From Beverwykella pulmonaria (taxonomy: Eukaryota > Ascomycota > Dothideomycetes > Pleosporales > Melanommataceae), in the NCBI GenBank assembly GCA_001599595.1, contig BCHH01000015.1, positions 773,431-837,430 on the forward strand: 64,000 bases of DNA, in the 5' to 3' direction. The position numbers were made by a program, and so were the translations under genes. The notes under the pieces were generated by a model that searched no databases, was not told the DNA's origin, and worked only from the letters and a program-made list of their open reading frames with translations. Positions 23,200 through 33,509 of this stretch are shown here, one piece after another; the first letter of the stretch is position 1, and each line of letters begins with the position of its first letter.

Positions 23200-24386
23200 A
23201 TGCCATCCTATACATCCGTTACCCTGGCCGAGCGGCCAACAGACAAAATCGTCCCCGGAAAAACCTTCACGACAAAGCAGCAAGAAATCCCTAAGGGATC
23301 AGCACTAAAAGATGGCGAAGTGCTATTCCAAACACTGTATCTATCTCTAGACCCCGCGATGCGGGGCTGGCTCAACAACACTCGCTCTTACATCCCGCCA
23401 GTCCAAATTGGCGAGGTAATGCGCGGCTACGGCATTGGATTGATCAAGGCCTCCAAATCGCCGAAGTTCCCTGTTGGCAGCTATGCAAGTGGCATGTGCG
23501 GATGGTCAGAGTATGTGGTTCTTAAAGAGAAGGATCTCGAATCTCTCGATCTGCCGAGAGGAGCGGTCCCCACAGATTCCCTCGGTGTGCTCGGGATGAC
23601 TGCTCTGACAGCGTATTTTGGTATTTTGGATATTGGACAGGTGAAGAAGGGCGATTTTGTGGTCGTTTCTGGCGCTGCTGGTGCAACGGGAAGTGTAGTT
23701 GGCCAAATCGCAAAGCTTAAAGGTGCAACGGTGTTGGGGTTGGCCGGTGGAGATGATAAAGTGAAGTGGTTGAAGGAAGAGTTGGGCTTCGATGAGGCGT
23801 TAAACTACAAAGATCCGGAATTTTCCAGCAAGTTCCGCGCGGCTACGAAAGTGAGTTGAATGAAGGTGTCAGTAGCCAATGACTAATCCGAAAGCAGGGC
23901 TTAATCGATGTCTACTTCGACAATGTCGGTGGCGAGATTCTTGATATGGCACTCGCCAGGGCGAAGCCTCATGCTCGATTCGTGATGTGCGGAGCCATCA
24001 GCGAGTACAACAAGGCAAAACCGCAGGGACCAAAGGTGAGCTACTATGGACTCTATATGAAAGCTTCTGCTGACAGATACAGAACTATCTCATGATTATC
24101 TCCATGCGCATCCGCATGCAAGGTTTCATTGTCTTCGACTATGCCAAACAGTTTCCTGAAGCCAAGAAACAGCTTGCGCAGTGGCTGTCGGAGGGCAAGC
24201 TGAAGCGGAAAGAGACCATTGTCAAAGGCGGTCTCCCAAAGGCCGAACAAGCGCTTCTTGATCTTTTCAATGGAGCAAACACAGGCAAGTCTCTACTTCA
24301 CAAGTGATAAGTATGTGATGCTAATTGAACCAGGGAAACTGCTCGTGGAGGTAGCAACCCCTGAGAGTGCAAAAGCGAAGCTCTGA
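23200..24386 (+). CDS. NADP-dependent MDR oxidoreductase (alkenal/one reductase type)
   Basis: Four exons (23200-23850, 23898-24035, 24083-24284, 24334-24386) give 347 residues, usual for the leukotriene B4 12-hydroxydehydrogenase/prostaglandin reductase group of medium-chain dehydrogenases. Visible motifs are QTLYLSLDPAMRGWL, the nucleotide-binding VVVSGAAGATGSVVGQIAK (about 155-175), VYFDNVGGEILD and a C-terminal NTGKLLVEV. No zinc ligands are seen, as expected for this zinc-independent group. Members reduce alpha,beta-unsaturated ketones and aldehydes with NADPH in the cytosol. The last intron (24285-24333) has a GC donor; reading through it would end the protein early and lose the conserved tail. 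Start 23200 was chosen over 22924 because family similarity begins there. The OYE-family gene lies downstream on the same strand. Confidence 0.9.
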
Positions 24387-25290
24387 GGATCACATCACAC
24401 CTTTTAGGGTGTGGATTTCTTGCTATTACGTAGGGATAGAGGAGAACTCAATCAACTCTTAATATGCCCCATTTCGTACACAACATGCTCGTCCAAATTG
24501 AAGAGAAAGCAATAAAAATAGCTGGAAACATTCTGATTCTATTATTCACAACTCGTATATCTCCCCCCCATTCACACATGATATAGCACGACGTTTGCAC
24601 CGAGATTTTCGTCCGACGATTAGTCAACCCTCTTTCCTGCCAAGGCCCAAGTGCTCTTACCCAATTAGGCCGTATCTGTGCCCATTCACAATTACGTGAA
24701 TGTCAAGTCTGGATGACGAAGAACCTCATGATATTAGTCCGCTCGGTCCTCTTGCTCCATCGGGTTACTAGAAAAGGCTAACGAGATCTCTGGGTCAACA
24801 ATCAAGCCGTCTTAAAATTTGACTGACCGAAATCACTGCCTTAGGACGGCTGACGGCCAATGGGAGACGGAGCTGTGTTTTAACACCAATTTTCCTATAC
24901 CGAGTTGCCGAAAGTAACGATTTTCACAATGCCAGATTGTTTACCAATGTCAATGTCGCTGTCAGCGTGGAACAATCTAGGATTTTTCTTGCGTTCTATG
25001 CGTTGCTCATCTGCTCGGCCGAATTGCCAGCTCTGCTTCGCAAGCGTCAGCCTTTCCTATCTTCTCTGGGTGACGGGACAATCCATCGTCCGAACATCCA
25101 ACATGTTGCAATACACTCCCAAAGTACCCACCATGCTATGCAGCTGGGATTTCCTAGGAAGAAGTATAAGAGACATGGTGCCCGACTGTTCGAAACTTCA
25201 ATCAACCCAATTCCTCAACTTCTCAAGGCAATAGCACTCCAAACTCTAAACTTTCAGCAAGCTTCCACTTAATAACTTTACTCACCAAGA
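24387..25290. other. Intergenic stretch between the two reductase genes
   Basis: No supportable gene. The last 300 bases are CT- and CA-rich and probably serve as promoter and leader of the downstream gene. Confidence 0.5.
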
Positions 25291-26694
25291 ATGTCTCAAC
25301 CACGATATGAGTCTAGGGCTGTGGATCCCTCGCCCCTCGCCCAGCCCCTCCACTTCACCTTCGCCAACAAGACAGCTTCAAACCGTTTCCTCAAAGGCGC
25401 AATGACCGAGCGCATCTCGTCCTGGGATCCAACCGACTTGCCCAAACGCGGTATTCCCTCAAAAGAACTCATCAATCTCTATCGCCGTTTTGGCGAAGGC
25501 AGCATCGGGACTATGCTGACTGGAAACATCATGCTGGACTACGACCAGCTTGAGGCCCCTGGAAACATGATTATACCACGCACGGCAGGATTTTCAGGGC
25601 CTCGTTTCGAAGCCTTTAAGGAACTTGCTACTGTGGCGAAGAAAGAGGGCTCGTTGATCGTGGGACAAGTTAATCATCCTGGGCGACAGGCACAGGATAA
25701 GATTCAGAAGGATCCTGTGTCGGCAAGTGATGTCCAGTTGGAAAGTGTTGTCTTTGGCCAGACTTTTGCAAAACCTCATGCGGCGACCCAAGAAGAGATC
25801 GATACGATCGTCGATACATTTGCGCACTCCGCTGAGTTTTTGGACAAGGCGGGCTACGATGGCATACAGTTGCATGGAGCTCACGGTAGGACCCCTTTAA
25901 TGCATCTCCGCCTTGGAGATTCTACAATCCACAATGCTGATCCAATCCCAGGCTACCTCCTCGCCCAATTCCTCTCCTCACGCACCAACCTCCGTACAGA
26001 CGCCTACGGCGGCACGCTCACCAACCGCTCGCGCATAATCGTCGAAATCGCCTCCGCAATTCACTCCCGCGTCTCCCCCTCCTTCATCCTCGGCATCAAG
26101 CTCAACAGCGTCGAATTTCAAGACCGGGGGTTTCAACCCGAAGAGGCGCGTGAGCTATGTAAGATCCTCGAGGAAAACAAATTTGACTTTGTTGAGCTAT
26201 CCGGCGGGACGTATGAGGAGAATCATTTCGTGCATAAAAGAGAGTCGAGTAAGAAGCGTGAGGCGTTCTTCATGGAGTTCGCGGATATGATTGTGCCTGC
26301 ACTGAAGGAGACAAAGGCTTATGTGACTGGAGGGTTCCGTTCTGTGGGCGGGATGGTCGATGCGTTGGACACTGTTGATGGAGTTGGGCTTGCGAGGCCT
26401 CTCTGTGCAGAACCAAGACTTGCGAAGGACATAATTGATGGGAAGGTCACGGGCGCCATTAAGCATGTTTTTGATGACAGCGACTTTCTGGTTACGAATG
26501 CGTTGGCTGGGACGCAGATGAGTCAAATTGGAAAGGACCAGCAGCCGCTGGATGCTAGTGATCCTGAGGTAGCGCAGGCTTTTGGGAAGGATTTGGTCTT
26601 GTTCATGGAGAGTATGGCGAAGGATGTGGGGATGGAGATGACGGGTTTTGTTGAGCTGGTGAATGTGCTTGTTCAGCCTTTCAAGTCCGAGTAG
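25291..26694 (+). CDS. NADH:flavin oxidoreductase / Old Yellow Enzyme family
   Basis: Two exons (25291-25885 and 25952-26694). The 66-nt intron is a multiple of three and has no stop, so unspliced RNA would encode 467 residues and spliced RNA 445. Splicing restores GYDGIQLHGAHG followed by YLLAQFLS, the continuous FMN-barrel motif; the retained piece (TPLMHLRLGDSTIHNADPIP) is foreign to the family. Other motifs are FANKTASNRFLKGAMTE near the N-terminus, GQVNHPGRQ, NLRTDAYGG and GVGLARPL near the C-terminus. The family uses FMN to reduce activated alkenes with NAD(P)H. The substrate cannot be read from sequence. No signal peptide or membrane span is seen. Confidence 0.92.
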   Translation: MSQPRYESRAVDPSPLAQPLHFTFANKTASNRFLKGAMTERISSWDPTDLPKRGIPSKELINLYRRFGEGSIGTMLTGNIMLDYDQLEAPGNMIIPRTAGFSGPRFEAFKELATVAKKEGSLIVGQVNHPGRQAQDKIQKDPVSASDVQLESVVFGQTFAKPHAATQEEIDTIVDTFAHSAEFLDKAGYDGIQLHGAHGRTPLMHLRLGDSTIHNADPIPGYLLAQFLSSRTNLRTDAYGGTLTNRSRIIVEIASAIHSRVSPSFILGIKLNSVEFQDRGFQPEEARELCKILEENKFDFVELSGGTYEENHFVHKRESSKKREAFFMEFADMIVPALKETKAYVTGGFRSVGGMVDALDTVDGVGLARPLCAEPRLAKDIIDGKVTGAIKHVFDDSDFLVTNALAGTQMSQIGKDQQPLDASDPEVAQAFGKDLVLFMESMAKDVGMEMTGFVELVNVLVQPFKSE

Positions 26695-28570
26695 TCGTGT
26701 CATTAGAGCACCTTTTTTTCATAGACAAATTAGAAGAGACCTGAGATTTTCATGGAACTTCGTCTTTTTTGCAGATGATATGTGTTAGCTTTTGATGTGA
26801 TTACAACCATCTTCGCCCCTTTGTGGAGATGGCAATCAGTGCGGAAAATCACTTCTATTGCGTGACTGCCTGCGAGCCTTGTTTGATCTTTGCAGCTACA
26901 AGTCCCAACTTCTTAAACTCGTAAATTTCTAGCTTTTCAACCTAACACATGACTCCGTACAAGAACTCTTTTAGGAAGAGGAAACACTAGGGGCAAGGGC
27001 GTGCAATCCTCAGTCTCATTATTTCAATTTAGGCTGGAGGGTTCCATCAATGCCCCTAGAAATATCTCAACTTTGCTGTTGTGCATACATGAAACTTTAC
27101 TCTTTTTGTTTAATTGTATGATTCGTTGTGAGGTAACCCGTCATTTCAAATCCAGGAGTCGAGAATTCAAGACCCACGGTCTGATTTAGTAGAGACTTTG
27201 GTACTAGTGGAGATTTTCGCGAGAGAATCGGAGACATAAAGCCGATATATTGAGGATGAGATGTGTTGTAGTCTTAATAGAAGCACGCAGCAAGAGCTCG
27301 TCGGTGGAGGAATATTCGTGGTATTATATTCTTGAGTAAACATATAATTTTGTACCCTTGTACCTTCCTTTTGCTTCATACCCAACTCCAAGTTAACAAC
27401 ATGCATTCGTGCCAGAGAATTCACCAAAAGTGAAAATGGAATCTCCTGTAAATACCTTCACAGCAGAGGTCTTTAAACGTCATAGATGCTCCAAGTGGAG
27501 CTTTTGATGTCCTTCAGCGTTACTATCAACACAGAGATTAGAGTATTTTTTTAAGATTTATCTTTCGAGGCTCATCCATGGGCTGGTCTGATGGGAGATT
27601 TTGCGCTTTGGGTTCAGAGCCTAAAAGTCTAAGTCTTATATTGAGATGAATGTATGTATTTAACATGGTGAGTCTTTTTCAGCTTGATTCCTACATACAA
27701 ACAACTTCTCTATTTTCTCACTGGAGAACCAGGGATACAACCCTTTGAACCTGGGTTATGTTCATTTGTATCCACGTTGGTTACGTCGAGCAAAAGTATT
27801 GTCATAAGTAGTATCTCGTTGGGTTTGCGAGTAGGAACACAAACATAAAATTTTTCGTCGAACGACTTTGAAATGTGTGAGGGAGGTAGTAGTTGTTAGG
27901 AGCCTCATCCCATCTCTGGGCCAACTCGTGATATCTAGGCATCTCCGAGGTCGCCTACCCATGTACCTTGACAGAAATTTTGATAGCAATACTACTCGTA
28001 CCTATTTGACGTACTCGCACCCAAATGCGCCCTAGAAAGCCACGTTGAAACCCGCCTGTCGTATTTCTTACTACCGGTGGTATATCTTAGATGCGACCAT
28101 CAGGATCAGCGGGAGGGGCTCGCTGGACTGCTTTCGTACGAGTCAGTGCGTTGCGGAGAAACTTGAAGATCAATTGGATGGAGTATGTCATTCGTGCTGT
28201 GGAATGTTTTTGTGGATCGAAAACCGTAGTGTTGTTTGATTGTTCTTGCGGATGTTGCGTGACACGTTTCATCGTGGATACTGTGAACTGGGATATACCC
28301 ACGGGAAACAGCAATCAGTCTTGGTGGTAATGTCGAACACATATTCTCATAGGCTTTGTTATATTTACAAGGACTCGTAATCATAATTCGTTGCCCATAC
28401 ACATTCATATATCGTAGTGGTACACCCACACTTCGATCTCATAATGAAGATTTTCCCGTTCACCTTTCCTATGCAGATGTAGCAGCAATTCGTGGCTGCG
28501 CACGCATCTTGCCTTACAGTGCCCTAAGAGCGGTACTCCTTTTCGCCCATCGGGCCAGTCTCGCTCTCAT
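26695..28570. other. Gene-poor stretch
   Basis: About 1.9 kb without a supportable gene; the sequence is AT-rich between about 27000 and 28000. Short frames on both strands overlap and resemble nothing known. Confidence 0.5.
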
Positions 28571-28768
28571 GGTAAGGGCTTGGCGCTCGAGCAAGTCGAC
28601 GAGCTCTACGCCAAGGACCCGCACGCCTGGCAATTCAAAGGTTTCGTACCCACTGCCTCTTTCCAAAACATGCAGGAGGCACATGCAGATAACCGCCGCA
28701 TGAGCTTGGTCGAGGTTGAGCAGGAGACTATCCGGAAGAGGAGCGCAGTGCGGTCTCATAGATCATGA
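28571..28768 (+). pseudogene. Inverted C-terminal segment of a sugar transporter
   Basis: On the plus strand this encodes KGLALEQVDELYAKDPHAW, then GFVPTASFQ and a charged tail ending at a stop (28766-28768). That is the standard cytoplasmic C-terminus of fungal MFS sugar transporters. The neighbouring transporter body lies on the opposite strand and stops matching the family exactly where this segment should begin (after the IYET motif). I infer that the final coding segment was inverted in place. TCTCAT occurs at both borders (about 28565 and 28755). Confidence 0.7.
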
Positions 28769-30255
28769 CCCACACGAAGTAGATGCAGATGAAACAGCAG
28801 CCGCCCCAGACGAAGAAGACTTTTACGCCGAGATTGGCGTCACAGGGTTCGCTGCCGACGAGGTAGGGTGTTGCACTGAGATATACTGTTAGATGGTGTT
28901 GATAGGATTGGGAAGGAAGTAGGACTTACTATCCGATGGTCTAGTTCAGAAGCCAGCTGGAGGCGGTGGGCAAAGATAGAGACTTGGCTCGCACTTTGAG
29001 TGGGAAGATCTCGCCAGTATCAACCTAGGCAACTGGTCCCCAAGACGAGGCAAAGAAGCAGATATAGATACAGACAAAGGAAGTTATAGCATTTTACGCT
29101 GGAATGTTCTGGATCCTGACCACAGTACTAATAATGGCGACGATGAATTGGTAGACACACGTGCCGGTAGCGCCAATGAGAAAGAGGATGGCAGTCCCAT
29201 GCCTCAACAAGATAGAGACCAGGAGCGTGGACGCGACGTTGATGGCCAAAGTAATCATGCTAATGATGAAGGATTCTTGACGCTGGAGTTTTAGAAGAAT
29301 GAGGTACCATAGTATAAAGTGGAATTAACACCCGTAAGCTGCTGAAGACTTTGAAGAAGGCATCCGGTGAGCAAACGCTTTCCGAGGTTACCGTTGAAGC
29401 AGTCAAGGTAAGTGGCTTTTCCCAGAGAAAGCTGATAGTGGTGATTCGCAGCAATGTCAGCCAGCTCCTCTAGAAGGGCAGGGTGTTCGATTTTAAGCCT
29501 CCTCAGCTTGGAAAGAGATTCGGCAGCCTGATCTAGTCGGCCCTTCGTAATGAGATGGCGAGGTGTTTCCGGGAGAAAGACACACCCAGTGAATAGAACG
29601 ATAGCCCAGGCAAATTGCACAGCAATTTGAATTCGGCAAGAACCAGTGATGTTGCGATTTTTGGTAGCATTGTCGACAAAAGCTGCAAGGAGGAGACCGA
29701 TTGCGATCGCAAGATGATAGCAACCGACGACGGCACCACGGATCCATTTCGGACTCGTCTCGGACTGATAGAGCAGGATGGTAGCGCTGATCATGCCGGC
29801 ACCGTATCCAGCAAAGAATCGTCCTGCCGTGAACATCGGAATGGCAGTCGCGGCAGTCTGGAGGATAACTCCAAAACAGAAAACGACATTACAGGCGACT
29901 AGACCGAGACGTCTTCCGACCATATCGGCAACAGGGGCGGCAGTCAGGGCTCCAAAGAAGGTCCCGGCAGAGAGGATAGAAATAATGGTTGATGTCTGAC
30001 TGGCTGTGACATCGGGGAGGCCGTCCTTCCTGTTAATATAGCCCGTTGAGAACTCATGTCGCCCATACTTCATGCCCAAGATACCTCCAATAGTACCGGT
30101 ATTGTAGCTGCATTGATCAGAGACAAAACTTAGAATCGCTTGGAGAAGGCCACCTACCCGAACAATATACCACCGAAGGCGACAAACAATCCGATGAGGA
30201 TGGCGGGGACAGCAGATCCTGCAGTATTTGGTGGGGACTTGACCAAGAAACCCAT
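28755..30255 (-). pseudogene. Decayed MFS sugar transporter
   Basis: Starts at ATG 30255; exon 1 (30255-30158) and exon 2 (from 30107; 50-nt intron) give the first membrane spans, then an intact frame to 29291 with GRRLGLVACNVVFCFG, FAGYGAGMISATILLYQSE and FLPETPRHLITKGR, all typical of the sugar porter family. From there the gene is broken: TAA at 29291-29293, a frameshift before a piece reading MITLAINVASTLL, TAA at 29094-29096, TAG at 29025-29027 (conserved Trp of SSWGPVAW) and TAG at 28941-28943. After a further intron-like gap it resumes with DANLGVKVFFVWGGCC and ends at IYET. The last segment lies inverted at 28571-28768. The stops are the kind made by C-to-T change in CpA on either strand. 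Confidence 0.85.
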
Positions 30256-32324
30256 GATGAGCAGAGGTATTCCGAAACTTTAAAGGAGAGGTGAAGCAGC
30301 TGAGGACAATCTATGTCAACAGAAAGGTATTGTGAGCGATGCGGATGGCATCCACGCAGGGGCCGTATGCTTTAAGTACAATTGGTGTTTGGGAGAACAG
30401 CGTCCCCAAGCACAGATCATGAGGCTGCTCTGTAGCTGGAAGTAGCCAGACCAGTCGCGATGGTATTGTGATTAGCCAATCGATCGGGGCGCAACGAGAA
30501 TATGGGGACCCGAAATGGTGGCGGGTAGTTAGCCGTGGGACTGGAACCCACCGTCCGAAGTCTCCATCCCAGTTTAGATGAGCATCACCCAATCCTATTT
30601 ATAAATTAACTTTAGTCCCTGCGTTTCTGGCACTGTTGGAAAGCACACAACTTGTTAATATACCGTACGTAGCGAGTGGAAGGGACCAAGAGTCACACAG
30701 CGTTGTAAGTGCAGACATGTCGTGACGTATGGCATTCGCAACATGCATTATGGGCACGCCCAGGTCATGTGGTGGTAGAATCAAGAGGCGATGTAGCTGG
30801 ATACTAAGGTCTTGATGGTGCTAAAGCGTGCATAGCATTTGATTGCGGGGATCGAGCTGCGGCTATTCAGCACCGCTGAACCGCATTCAAGGATTTTTGA
30901 TGGTCGCATCAGTTGCAACCCGTCCTTCTGTTTCCAACCTCTTCGAATCGATTGCAACAGGCGTCTAACGACGAGATGGCAATAACATAGGCACTTGCCT
31001 CAATATCGGCAATACGTTGAAGCACCACCTGCCTCCCTAAGTTCTTTCTTTCCATTGAATGATCGATGCTTGCCGTCTTATGACAATGTTGTGAGTTCGA
31101 TGACCGCTGTGTGATGATTGCTAACCTCAAGGTGCAGAGGTAGGGCTTTCAACACAGGATATGCCGAGAGCACCATCCCTCCCAACTGTCTCGGGTTAGG
31201 TGGTAGAAGCGTTCTAGAAGCATGACAAAGATCGACTTTGAGAAGCTTCCGCAAACTTTGCATCTCAACCCATCTGCGGGTGGGAAACTGGAAGGTGGTA
31301 GAATCGTTCTAGAAGCATGACAAAAGCTCGACTTGAGAAGCCTCCGCAAATTTGCAACTCGTCCTATCTGCGGGTCGGAAACTGGAAGGTGGCGTAGCAG
31401 GATAGACTCGGCTATCCCAAACCTACACAAGGGAATGTGGGAGAGGAAACTTTGATGACACAGCCTATCCTCCTCGTGCATCATGCTCTTGGCCACTGGG
31501 ACTCACGAGCTAGCGTTGCGTAGAGTTGTGCGGCGCAGCCGGAGAGAGTTCCGGGGGTTTTTGTACGGATCCGCAGACGACTGGCTCCTGCACCGTACGC
31601 GATATGTTGGCGGGTCAGTTCCACCATGATGTAGAGGCTGAGAACCTCAGAGCCTCATCCCGAGTGTTGGAGTTGTAGCCCGCATGGTCGGATGTTTCAT
31701 GGAGCCGTCTCCGGCATGTCGGCACCCCGCCTTTGGGTTATTGCGGCTGGAGTGCGTCTTGCACCTTGCAGTTCGCGAGCATGGAGTTGTTGTCGAGAAC
31801 GGTCGAGGTTCTGCGGCCTTGCTGACAGATATGAGGTTGCCGATGCGTTATGCGTTGTGAGTCTGGCTCTTAGCTAGTCTTGGTGTTGAGCCCCAGCGAC
31901 GATGCCAGACAGTGCATTCTTCCCCAAGAATAGACCTCCCAAAAAGGGAGAAGTAAGATTATGTGGGGAGGTGAATTGACTTTTTAAATGTTTACAGACA
32001 TGTGGCCCATATAATTATCAGAAGTCGTAATCCGGAGGCTGTGAAACTCCTAAGACCGGAGTCCATGTCATGGTGTGCTTGAGAAAAGTGCAAAGCCCAA
32101 GAGAATGGAAGACGGGCTTCAGCCCTCAACTTTTTCAATGGGGGAGATGCGTTGGTTTGGTGTTGTACAAGTCTGGGGTTCTTCCTCTCTTCACCCCACC
32201 ACGCGTGCCAGCCAATAAAACGCGTTCTCGACCGCCTTTCCCACCACGCGTAGTCCGCACAATCCACGTCAATCACAACCCCACAACTTAACCTCACCGC
32301 CAAATCTCGTCCCCATTCCTCACC
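30256..32324. other. Gene-poor stretch with tandem duplication
   Basis: No supportable gene. It contains the 95-bp tandem repeat at 31199-31387. The final 100 bases before 32325 are CT/CA-rich and likely the DUT1 promoter. Confidence 0.5.
31199..31387. repeat. Tandem duplication of a 94-95 bp unit
   Basis: Two adjacent units (31199-31293 and 31294-31387) share GTTCTAGAAGCATGACAAA, then TTGAGAAGC, TCCGCAAA, ATCTGCGGGT and GGAAACTGGAAGG with scattered differences and one length change. A third partial start (GGTGG) follows at 31388. Neither unit carries a protein I recognise. Confidence 0.85.
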
Positions 32325-33228
32325 ATGTCCACCACCGACGCCGACCCAGCCCACACACCCGCGTCCCTCCTCCACGAACCACCCTCCCTCCCCTCCAGTC
32401 CCCTGCCCAAACGCACCCGCATACTCGACCCATCTCCCCTCGACGCTCCCTCTGTGCTCCCTCGAGGTTCCGACTCCGGCACCGCGACCCCAACACCGCT
32501 CGCAAATATGGCTTCGCACCACCCTACGCACGCCATCGGGCACAGCTCCGTAGAAACACAGCTGCAGGTGCAATTGCTCAGCGACAAAGCGACGGCACCC
32601 ACCAAGGGGAGCGCGTTTGCAGCCGGACACGATCTGTATAGTGCGAGGGATGTGGTGGTGCCCGCCAGGGGACGCGTGAGGGTCGATACGGATATTAGCA
32701 TTGCGGTGCCGGCGGGAACTTGTATGTTCACTTCCTTGACTCTAATCGCAATCACAGCACAGCTCAATTGCACCCGCACAACTCTCCACTGGGAACAAGA
32801 ACACCTACTTACCATGTCTTCCATCCAGATGGCCGCGTAGCCCCGCGCTCCGGCCTCGCAGCCAAACACGGCATCGACACTATGGCCGGCGTAATCGACG
32901 CCGACTACCGTGGCCAGGTCGGCGTCATCCTCGCCAACCTGTCCGAAACCGACTTCCCTATCAAGGTCGGCGACCGCATTGCCCAACTCATCGTCGAAAA
33001 AGTACGTGATTTCACACTTAGCTGGCTGTTGAAGGAGATTGAGTTCCTGGGCGCCACGCGTCTTGCATGTGTATTTGATGAGATGGCCTGTCGGTTCTTG
33101 GAGGCAGAGGGCGAGTGCTAATGTGTAACGTGTAGATTGTCATGCCCGAGGTTGTGGTCGTGGAGAAGTTGGAGGAGAGCGTGAGGGGTGCGGGGGGTTT
33201 TGGGAGTACGGGCGGATTTGGTGCTTAG
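32325..33228 (+). CDS. DUT1: dUTP diphosphatase (dUTPase)
   Basis: Three exons (32325-32721, 32829-33001, 33136-33228; introns of 107 and 134 nt) give 220 residues. Residues 1-75 are a Ser/Pro/Thr-rich N-terminal extension. The trimeric dUTPase core then shows its five motifs in order: AGHDLYSA; the RSGLA motif restored exactly by the first splice; [14 protein letters not shown] with the catalytic Asp; GDRIAQLI; and the C-terminal [10 protein letters not shown] arm. The enzyme hydrolyses dUTP to dUMP and pyrophosphate, keeping uracil out of DNA and feeding dTMP synthesis, in nucleus and possibly mitochondrion. The extension is longer than the yeast protein's. The gene is convergent with the pyridoxal kinase gene, 281 bp apart. 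Confidence 0.95.
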
Positions 33229-33509
33229 GGTTCGATACACAGTCGCTTGCGGTCCGCAGTGACGTTGGCGACGGAGAAGAAGAAGAACAAGACACAAGGA
33301 TGTATTATAAGGCTAGGAACGGCCAAGGACCATGACTATGGTGGATGTCAGCCACATCGTGGGTTATAGGCGAATCAATAGGAGTTAGGGCTCATGATAA
33401 TGATGATGAAATGACTGGCCAAAACGGCGTAACTTGTTATAGATTAGACTCCATCAGATCGAACCGAATCAAATCCACCGCTCTATGGTATATCCCCAGT
33501 CCATCCGCC

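Noticed and set aside
23200..26694. Secondary-metabolite gene cluster around the two reductases
   Set aside because: No backbone synthase, P450 or methyltransferase lies nearby in the window.
29615..29999. Plus-strand frames across the sugar transporter
   Set aside because: They are shadows of the minus-strand transporter exon.
31992..32986. Two long minus-strand frames near DUT1
   Set aside because: They are antisense to the dUTPase and its GC-rich leader and carry no family motif.
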